The notes under the pieces: model-generated | The model's input: the letters and a program-made list of their open reading frames with translations, nothing else | Database searches by the model: none | Told to the model about the DNA's origin: nothing | NCBI RefSeq assembly: GCF_001612825.1 | Contig: NZ_BDBE01000049.1 | Span: 35,241 to 99,240, forward strand | Reading direction: 5' to 3' | DNA length: 64,000 nt | From: Nocardia caishijiensis NBRC 108228 | GTDB lineage: Bacteria; Actinomycetota; Actinomycetes; Mycobacteriales; Mycobacteriaceae | Part shown: positions 7,979-14,059 of the stretch, one piece after another | Position numbering within the stretch: the first letter of the stretch is position 1 | Layout: every line of letters begins with the position of its first letter | Position numbers and translations under genes: made by a program

Positions 7979-9409
7979 ATGGGCGCCACAGTCGACTGGT
8001 TGCGCACCACCACCCCCGGGTTGCTGGTGCTGTGCGGTCTCGCGATAGCGGTACTGCTCGTCGCCATCATCAAGATGAAACTGGAGCCGTTCGTCGCGCT
8101 GCTGCTCACCGGTCTGCTGTTGGCGCTGGCCGCCGGGCTGCCGGTGTCCCAGATCGTCGGCACTCCGCTCAAGGCCGGTGAGTCACTGCTAGAGACCGGC
8201 TTCGGCAATATCCTCGGGCACATCGCGGTCATCATCGGGCTCGGTACCGTCCTCGGTGCGGTCCTCGAAAGATCCGGTGGCGCCGACGTTCTCACCGACA
8301 AGCTGTTGCGGATCTTCGGGGAGAAGGGCGCGCCCGTCGCGATGGGCATCCTCGGGCTCGTCTTCGGTATCCCGGTGTTCTTCGACATCGGCATCTTCGT
8401 CCTCGCGCCCCTGATCTATGTCGCGGCCAAACGCGGTGGACGTTCGCTGGTGCTCTACGCCATGCCGATGCTGGCCGGTCTGTCCATGACCCACGCGTTC
8501 CTGCCGCCGCACCCGGGTCCGGTCGCGCTCGGCGGACTGCTCGGAGTGAGTCTGGGTTGGCTGATCCTGATGGGATTCGTCTGCGGCATACCGGGTTTCA
8601 TCGCCTCCGGCATTCTGTGGGGCACCTACATCGGTAAGCGGGTCGACGTCTCGGTGCCCGAGGAATTCGTGCCGCTCGAACCCGACACCGACGAGGAGGA
8701 AGGCGGCACCGTCGCCACCGGTGTCGTCACCAAGTCGCCGCCCTCGGTGACCCTCATCGGCGCCATCATCGCCATCCCGCTCGTGCTGATCCTCGGCGCC
8801 ACCTTCGGATATCAACTGCTGGAAGAGGACTCGGCGCTGCTGCAGGTGCTCACCTTCTTCGGCACCCCCGCCGTGGCACTGCTCATCACGGTGCTCGTGG
8901 CGTTCTACCTGCTCGGTATCCGGCGCGGTTCCACTGTGCAGGAACTCAGCGTCATCACCGCCGAATCGCTCAAGCCGGTCGGCATGGTGCTGCTCGTCGT
9001 CGGCGCGGGCGCGTTCTTCGGCAAGGTCATCTCGGCCACCGGTATCGGCACGGCCCTGGCCGACACGATGTCGGCGGCCGGTCTGCCGATCATCGTGCTC
9101 GCCTACCTCATCAGCTGCGGCCTGCGCATCGCCCAGGGGTCGGCCACCGTCGCCATCGTCACCACCGGCGGCATCGTCGCCCCGCTGGTCGCCGAGCAGA
9201 ACTACTCGCAGATGTCGATCGCGCTGATCGCCATGGCGATCGCCGCGGGCTCGATCATCCTCAGCCACGTCAACGACGGCGGATTCTGGATCATCGCGAA
9301 GTACTTCAACATGACGGTGAAGCAGACACTGCAGACCTGGACGGTGCTCGAAACCGTGCTGTCGGTGGTGAGTTTCGCGGTCGCGGCGCTGCTGTTCTCG
9401 ATCGTCTAG
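7979..9409 (+). CDS. GntP-family permease
   Basis: A 476-residue integral membrane protein with about a dozen hydrophobic segments, of the gluconate:H+ symporter (GntP) family. Family stretches include VIIGLGTVLGAVLERSGGAD, the HAFLPPHPGPVA loop and ILSHVNDGGFWI near the C-terminus. The ATG at 7979 has GAGAGG upstream; an open frame runs further 5' but lies over the aldolase gene. GntP proteins import gluconate and related sugar acids, and a few take D-serine. As the last gene of this unit it probably imports the substrate of the pathway. Confidence 0.9.
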   Translation: MGATVDWLRTTTPGLLVLCGLAIAVLLVAIIKMKLEPFVALLLTGLLLALAAGLPVSQIVGTPLKAGESLLETGFGNILGHIAVIIGLGTVLGAVLERSGGADVLTDKLLRIFGEKGAPVAMGILGLVFGIPVFFDIGIFVLAPLIYVAAKRGGRSLVLYAMPMLAGLSMTHAFLPPHPGPVALGGLLGVSLGWLILMGFVCGIPGFIASGILWGTYIGKRVDVSVPEEFVPLEPDTDEEEGGTVATGVVTKSPPSVTLIGAIIAIPLVLILGATFGYQLLEEDSALLQVLTFFGTPAVALLITVLVAFYLLGIRRGSTVQELSVITAESLKPVGMVLLVVGAGAFFGKVISATGIGTALADTMSAAGLPIIVLAYLISCGLRIAQGSATVAIVTTGGIVAPLVAEQNYSQMSIALIAMAIAAGSIILSHVNDGGFWIIAKYFNMTVKQTLQTWTVLETVLSVVSFAVAALLFSIV

Positions 9410-9420
9410 TTGTGCGGGCG

Positions 9421-9451
9421 AACCGGGCTGTTCTGTGCGGGCAGCCCGGTT
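9421..9451 (+). terminator. Hairpin terminator between gntP-like and tetR genes
   Basis: A perfect 10-bp stem (9421-9430 with 9442-9451, 11-base loop) lies 11 bases after the permease stop and before the convergent TetR gene. It probably serves both directions. Confidence 0.7.
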
Positions 9452-9469
9452 TCGCTGTTTCGGGGTCGG

Positions 9470-10027
9470 TCAGCTTCGGTTGCCGGGGAGCGCGCGCGCC
9501 AGCCGTTCGAGAGCCTCGCGTGGATCTTTACCGTGGTCCGCGCCGGTGAGACGGTGGATGACCGCGCCGTCCATGTAGTCGACGAGGATTGCGGCGTCTG
9601 TGTGACCGATGCCTACCTGGGCGGCGAGTTCGATCGCCTGCTCGCGTAGTCGGCCGTGGCCGCGCTGTAGCGATTCGGCTACGGCGGGCATGGCTTGGGA
9701 TTCGCCGAAGAGGGCGAGGCGGGCCTGGGTGCGGGTGGGATCGGTGGTGCTCGCGTGGGTGATGAATCGGGCGAGGGCGTCGACGAGGTGGTCGAGGGTG
9801 AGCGGGCCGAGCCTGCGGTGCATCGCGGTCCAGTCGGCGTGATCGCGCTGCTCGAGGCGTTCGGCCACGCCGCACAGGAGGGCTTCCCTGGTGCGGAAGT
9901 AGTTCGAGGTGGAACCGGCGGGGAGGTCGGCGGCTTGGTCGACCGCACGGTGGGTGAGGGCGCGTGAGCCGCCGGTGCCCAATACCTCGATGGCGGCGTC
10001 GAGGACCTGTTCGCGTTTCGTTGCCAC
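9470..10027 (-). CDS. TetR-family regulator
   Basis: A 185-residue repressor with an N-terminal TetR HTH (REQVLDAAIEVLGTGGSRALTHRAVDQAADLPAGSTSNYFRTREALL) and an all-helical ligand domain. The GTG at 10027 has no obvious ribosome-binding site, and the first palindrome of the operator array lies only 9 bases upstream, so the message may be leaderless and autorepressed. It is divergent from an FAD monooxygenase with three TetR-like palindromes between them, which makes that enzyme its likely target. Confidence 0.9.
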   Translation of the reverse strand: MATKREQVLDAAIEVLGTGGSRALTHRAVDQAADLPAGSTSNYFRTREALLCGVAERLEQRDHADWTAMHRRLGPLTLDHLVDALARFITHASTTDPTRTQARLALFGESQAMPAVAESLQRGHGRLREQAIELAAQVGIGHTDAAILVDYMDGAVIHRLTGADHGKDPREALERLARALPGNRS

Positions 10028-10035
10028 GTGTCGAT

Positions 10036-10091
10036 ACTACGGGCGTAGTGACGATGACTACACCTGTAGTGTCTTTCACTACAGGAGTAGT
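10036..10091. promoter_or_regulatory. Three phased ACTAC-N4-GTAGT palindromes
   Basis: Three 14-bp palindromes ACTAC-N4-GTAGT begin at 10036, 10057 and 10078. Each step is exactly 21 bases, two helical turns, so all face the same side of the DNA. They fill the gap between the divergent tetR and monooxygenase genes and are very likely cooperative operators for that TetR protein. Confidence 0.8.
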
Positions 10092-10156
10092 ACGGTGGCC
10101 TTCGGCAGCGCGCAGAAGCTTGCTGATGGTGCGTCAACCGACACGAAGGGTTCGGA

Positions 10157-11488
10157 ATGGCTACAGCGATTGTTGTCGGCGGTGGGATCGGGGGAACGGC
10201 GGTTGCCCTCGGGCTGATCCGGCGAGGCTGGTCGGTGCGGGTGCTCGAGCGGGCGGCGGAGTACGCCGAGGTGGGAGCGGGAATCTCGCTGTGGCCCAAT
10301 GCGCTTCGAGCGCTGGATGCGCTCGGCATCGGTGATGTGGTGCGGGCGCAGGGGTTGGCTGACGTCTCGGCCGGTATCCGTGATGATCGTGGGCGTTGGT
10401 TGTCGCGCACGGATGTGGACACGATGCGGCGCCGATTCGGAGCTCCGGTGGTGATCCATCGCGCGGCGCTGCTGGATATCCTCCGCGCTGCTCTGCCGGA
10501 AGGAGTTGTGGAGACCGGAGTTTCGGTGGAGAGCGTCGCTGTGGACGGGGTGGTCACCGCTGTCCGATCGGTGCGGGATGGGGAGGTCGCCGGGAGTGGG
10601 CTCGGGCCGGACGTGGATGGTGTTCGGCTGGAACGAGAGGGCGGTGCGGGGCGGCCCGAGGCACATGCTGAGGGCAGGGTAGAGCGTGTAGGGCGGACGG
10701 AACGGCCTGAGGTACGAGCGGAGGGTGAGGCAGAGCAGGCGGGCCGGACGGGGGAAGCGCGCGCCGAGGGTGGGGGAGAGCAGGCCGGGCGGACGAAGCG
10801 GGTCGAATTCGCCGCAGATCTGGTCGTCGGCGCGGACGGAATCCGCAGCGTCGTTCGCCAAGCCGTCTGCGGGGAGGTTGCTCCGCGCTACGCGGGTTAC
10901 ACGGCATGGCGAGCGGTCGTCGACCTCGCCGAGCCTCTGACAGACTTCGGCGAAACATGGGGCCGCGGAGCCCGTTTCGGCATGGCCCCACTTCCTGACG
11001 GCCGTGTCTATTGTTTCGCGGTCTACAACGCCGAAGAAGGCACCACCGGCACTTTCGCCGACGTGCGCGCCCGCTTCACCACCTGGCACCACCCCATTCC
11101 AGCCCTACTCGCCGCCGCCGACCCGAACACGGTCCTCCACAACGACATCTACGAACTCCCACCCCTACCCACCTACACCGCAGGCCGCATCGCCCTACTC
11201 GGCGACGCCGCCCACGCGATGACCCCCAACCTGGGCCAGGGCGGTTGCCAAGCCCTCGAGGACGCCGTCGTTCTCTCTCGCCTGGCGGGTACACCCAATG
11301 GTCTCGCCCGATACAACACCGAACGTCGCCCTCGCACCCAAATGATCACCCGCCGCTCAGCAACCATCGGCGCCGTCGGCCAACTCTCCACCCGACCGAT
11401 GGTCGCCCTACGCAATACGGCTCTCCGCCTGACTCCACCCGGCGCCCAGTTCCGTTCACTGGAAAAGGTTCTGGAATGGGAACCGTGA
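10157..11488 (+). CDS. FAD-dependent aromatic-type monooxygenase with repeat insertion
   Basis: A 443-residue class A flavin monooxygenase related to salicylate/3-hydroxybenzoate hydroxylases. It has the N-terminal Rossmann motif (VVGGGIGGTAVALGL), the GADGIRSVVR motif that contacts FAD and NAD(P)H, and the GDAAHAMTPNLGQGG flavin-ribityl motif. The ATG at 10157 has GAAGGG about 7 bases upstream. Between the VAVDGVVTAV strand and VEFAADLVVGADG lies an extra charged Gly/Glu/Arg-rich stretch of roughly 60 residues built of imperfect repeats, not expected in the family core. Substrate unknown; the divergent TetR probably senses it. Confidence 0.88.
   Translation: MATAIVVGGGIGGTAVALGLIRRGWSVRVLERAAEYAEVGAGISLWPNALRALDALGIGDVVRAQGLADVSAGIRDDRGRWLSRTDVDTMRRRFGAPVVIHRAALLDILRAALPEGVVETGVSVESVAVDGVVTAVRSVRDGEVAGSGLGPDVDGVRLEREGGAGRPEAHAEGRVERVGRTERPEVRAEGEAEQAGRTGEARAEGGGEQAGRTKRVEFAADLVVGADGIRSVVRQAVCGEVAPRYAGYTAWRAVVDLAEPLTDFGETWGRGARFGMAPLPDGRVYCFAVYNAEEGTTGTFADVRARFTTWHHPIPALLAAADPNTVLHNDIYELPPLPTYTAGRIALLGDAAHAMTPNLGQGGCQALEDAVVLSRLAGTPNGLARYNTERRPRTQMITRRSATIGAVGQLSTRPMVALRNTALRLTPPGAQFRSLEKVLEWEP
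10670..10795 (+). repeat. Tandem 45-51 base repeats inside the monooxygenase gene
   Basis: Three imperfect copies of a unit beginning GAGGG and ending near GGCGGACG start at 10670, 10721 and 10766. Spacings of 51 and 45 bases (17 and 15 codons) keep the frame. Each encodes a variant of AEG-x-x-E-x-A/V-GRT. A more degraded copy may precede them. Confidence 0.7.
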
Positions 11489-11496
11489 CCACGGCA

Positions 11497-11740
11497 GACG
11501 GGACGCGACTACATCTATCTGCATTCCGCGGTCGACGGATCCCACGGCTGATCTACGCCGAGTTCTCGGACAACGAGAAATCCGTGGCAGCTCAAGGATT
11601 CATGAACCGGGCACGAGCGTTCTTTGGTGTTCATGGCACGTCTTCCTCGTGGGATCGTGACCGATAATGGTTTCTGCTACCGCCCAGCCGATTCACCAGG
11701 ATACTGCGCGTGCTCGCCACCAACGAGTCAAGGACAAATG
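11497..11740 (+). pseudogene. IS481-family transposase fragment, frameshifted
   Basis: A remnant of an integrase-core transposase read across three frames. About 11509-11540 encodes DYIYLHSAVDGS. A shift then gives RLIYAEFSDNEKSVAAQGFMNRARAFFGVHG, and a second shift near 11630 gives GIVTDNGFCYRPADSP, containing the second catalytic Asp (TDNG). Coding similarity fades after about 11730. N- and C-termini are missing. It lies just after the monooxygenase gene, at the edge of the accessory zone. Confidence 0.7.
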
Positions 11741-12009
11741 CACTGCATCTACCCGAGACGCACAACTCCGGCAGTTGTCGCGGTTAACCATACTGGGCGC
11801 ATTTCCCGAAGCTCTCCCATGACTACCTTTGCGTGTAATGCTGCCAGGACTTCTTAGATAATCGGTAGATCGTCGAATTCTGTTGATATCGAAAATCGAT
11901 TCGATATCCGCCGACCATCGAAAAACTTAATCCGACTGTCATTGAAAATATCGATATCAACAGTTCTTTCGCGAAACTTGATCGCCCACCCGATACCATG
12001 CACTGGATT
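11741..12009. other. AT-rich non-coding stretch with 13-bp inverted repeat
   Basis: No convincing gene is seen here. Base composition drops sharply from about 11860. A perfect 13-bp inverted repeat occupies 11880-11892 and 11951-11963, 58 bases apart. It is probably debris of a transferred segment; the repeat could be an old element end or a structured RNA, and nothing in the sequence decides this. Confidence 0.4.
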
Positions 12010-12183
12010 CTATCTCTCCGAGCTGTCGATGACGTGGAGATTCTGAGCGCTGAACCTCATGGCTAGTTTCGCGAGAGTCGAGATATTGTCGAGCGCAGCT
12101 AATAACTCGAGCCGGAGAGACTTTGGGGATTCAATAAACCATTCGACAATTACAACGTTAGAATCGCCCAAGTCAGAACTGGT
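12010..12183 (-). pseudogene. 3' remnant of an unidentified gene cut off by the IS3 element
   Basis: On the minus strand a frame reads SSDLGDSNVVIVEWFIES, continues PKSLRLELLAALDNISTLAK and LAMRFSAQNLHVIDSSER, then stops (stop codon 12010-12012). It has protein-like composition with helix-strand alternation, but no start before the IS end at 12184. It lies downstream of, and co-oriented with, the RHS toxin and immunity gene, so it may be the tail of a further immunity gene. The family is not recognised. Confidence 0.4.
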
Positions 12184-12216
12184 TGCCGGGGCTGCTGCAG
12201 GATCGGGTGACAGCGG

Positions 12217-13076
12217 TTAAGCAGCCTGGCGGACTGCTGGGGCCATGATGGTTTCAAATTCGATCGGGGTCAACCGGCCGAGGCGAGCCTGTCGACGCCG
12301 GCGGTGGTAGGTGCGCTCGATCCAGGTGACGATCGCGATCCGGAGCTGCTCGCGGTGTCCCAACGCTGTCGGTCCAAGACGTTGCGTTGCAGCAGGCTGA
12401 AGAAGCTCTCCATGGCGGCGTTGTCACCGGCCGCACCGACACGACCCATCGATCCGACCATGCGATGACGGTTGAGCGCGTGGACGAATCTCCGCGAGCG
12501 AAATTGAGATCCACGGTCGGTGTGGATCACGCAACCGGACACGTCACCGCGCCGGGCAACAGCATTGTTCACCGCGGTCACCGCCAGTCGAGACTTCATC
12601 CGCGTATCGATCGAGTACCCGATGATCCGGTTGGAGAAGACGTCTTTGACCGCGCACAAATACAGCTTGCCTTCGTCGGTCTGATGTTCGGTGATGTCAC
12701 TGAGCCACAACTGATTTGGTGCGTCGCTGCGGAATCTGCGCTGTACCAGGTCGTCATGGACGGGCGGCCCCGGTTTGCCGTTCTTGCCGCGCCGCGGCTT
12801 GCCGAACGCGCTCCACCACCGATTCGTCGAACATATTCTCCAGGCGGTCCGCGCACTCATCGATTCACCTGCTTCGCGGGCTTCGTCGGCGAGAAACCGG
12901 TAGCCGAATTCAGGGTCGTCGCGATGCGCGTCGAACAACGCGTTGGCCCGATACGCCTCGGCGACGTCGCCAGTGGTCACCGGATCGGCCAGCCATCGAT
13001 AGTAGGGCTGGCGAGCGAGCTGCAGCACCCGGCACGTCACCGCCACAGGGATTCCTTCGGCGGCAAGCTCTTTCAC
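12217..13076 (-). pseudogene. IS3 transposase orfB, frameshifted near its C-terminus
   Basis: The DDE integrase domain is present: WLSDITEHQTDEGK (first Asp), VIHTDRGSQF (second Asp) and DNAAMESFFSLLQRNVLDR (Glu). After RQRWDT the frame slips by one base near 12350-12361. The expected tail (REQLRIAIVTWIERTYHRRRRQARLG...) continues in another frame to a TAA at 12217-12219, while the actual frame runs into unrelated residues and stops at 12270. The catalytic triad is intact but the C-terminus is replaced, so activity is doubtful. Confidence 0.8.
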
Positions 13077-13381
13077 GAGCGGGTAGAGCCTTTTCCCGGG
13101 ATCTGAGCCTGCGACAGATAGGCGGCCGCGCGGCGCAGGACCTCGTTCTCCTGCTCGAGCAACCGGATCCGGCGGCGAGCATCCCGCAGCTCGACCGACT
13201 CACTGCGAGTGGTCCCGGGTTTGTTCCCGTCGTCGATCTCGGCTTGGCGCATCCATTTCGACAATGTCATCGGATGGACCCCGAAATCGGCCGCGACCTG
13301 CTCCAGGGTCACTCCGTCGTCTCGGTTGCGGGCGACCCGCACGACGTCGTCGCGGAACTCTTTCGGATACGGCTTGGGCAC
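13073..13381 (-). CDS. IS3-family transposase orfA
   Basis: A 102-residue helix-turn-helix protein (PYPKEFRDDVVRVARNRDDGVTLEQVAADFGVHPMTLSKWMRQAEI) with a C-terminal leucine-zipper-like coiled coil (LRDARRRIRLLEQENEVLRRAAAYLSQ). It overlaps the orfB frame at its end, where programmed -1 frameshifting normally makes the OrfAB transposase. The frame is intact. Confidence 0.9.
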   Translation of the reverse strand: MPKPYPKEFRDDVVRVARNRDDGVTLEQVAADFGVHPMTLSKWMRQAEIDDGNKPGTTRSESVELRDARRRIRLLEQENEVLRRAAAYLSQAQIPGKGSTRS

Positions 13382-13453
13382 TGCGACATCCTCTCAGGCT
13401 CACGTCTTGGCAAGCCATCTCGGTTGTCACCTACCCCTGCAGCAGCCCCGCCA

Positions 13454-13582
13454 TTCTTCCGAGATTATCTTTCCCTGAGATGTGGTTTGGTAGCTTCCAA
13501 TCAACTCGGCCGTCGGACAGTGCATGGAGATGGCGCTACGGATCTGTGGGCCCACTGGTCGATGAATACTGACAGTAGCGCC
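13454..13582. other. Short gap between IS3 right end and candidate immunity gene
   Basis: The minus strand has a short open stretch reading ALSDGRVDWKLPNHISGKDN that runs into the IS end with no start codon and with an in-frame stop upstream. It may be another gene scrap broken by the IS. Nothing else is supported. Confidence 0.3.
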
Positions 13583-14056
13583 TTAATCGGTAAGGTTCCG
13601 TTCGATCGAGCCAAAGAATGCCTTGCAGATTGTCTCCTTCGGAACTTTTCCCAGGAGAAGCGCAGCCACGTTGATGTAGATGGAGTATATTTGAGAGTTC
13701 GGATGGGTACCGTTGAATTCTCTGACTGCATTCCAGCAGGCTGAGAATATTTTCATAAGCGCTTCATGCGCTCGATTCTCTGGAATCGGCTGAAAGACTG
13801 GGCCGTATGGCGGTGTGGCGATAATCTTTCGAGGTAAACTGTCGGTGCTGTGGTTTAATAGCACCTGGGCGTGCGGCGAATTTGGAAAACCGCCATATCG
13901 ATCATGTGCGGCGATGCCTGCTATGATCATAGAATCGTATTCGGCCCTGGACTCCGGGTTAGCGCGAAGCTTGAACTCGACGTTTAAATGTTTCGGTGCA
14001 TTAATGCGCCAAACGGCGAGGTCGGATTCATTCTGTTCATCGATAATGTAGAGCAA
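13583..14056 (-). CDS. Candidate immunity protein for the RHS toxin
   Basis: A 157-residue soluble protein beginning MLYIIDEQNESDLAVWRINA, with no signal peptide or membrane segment. Its codon use and base composition are much less GC-rich than the genome backbone, like the toxin tip next to it. The start lies three bases after the RHS toxin stop on the same strand, the position where polymorphic toxins carry their immunity gene. No family is recognised, so the function rests on position alone. Confidence 0.6.
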   Translation of the reverse strand: MLYIIDEQNESDLAVWRINAPKHLNVEFKLRANPESRAEYDSMIIAGIAAHDRYGGFPNSPHAQVLLNHSTDSLPRKIIATPPYGPVFQPIPENRAHEALMKIFSACWNAVREFNGTHPNSQIYSIYINVAALLLGKVPKETICKAFFGSIERNLTD

Positions 14057-14059
14057 AGA

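Larger units (their letters stand above)
12184..13453 (-). mobile_element. IS3-family insertion sequence
   Basis: A 1270-bp element with orfA and orfB. The ends are imperfect inverted repeats of about 31 bp beginning TGCCGGGGCTGCTGCAGG (left, 12184) and, on the other strand, TGGCGGGGCTGCTGCAGG (right, ending 13453). The TG...CA termini and length fit the IS3 family. The adjacent bases (GGT left, TTC right) do not form the 3-4 bp target duplication normally seen, so one flank has probably been deleted or recombined. Confidence 0.82.

Noticed and set aside
12184..13453. Perfect target-site duplication for the IS3 element
   Set aside because: Bases next to the two ends (GGT and TTC, also longer windows) do not match, so no duplication is claimed.
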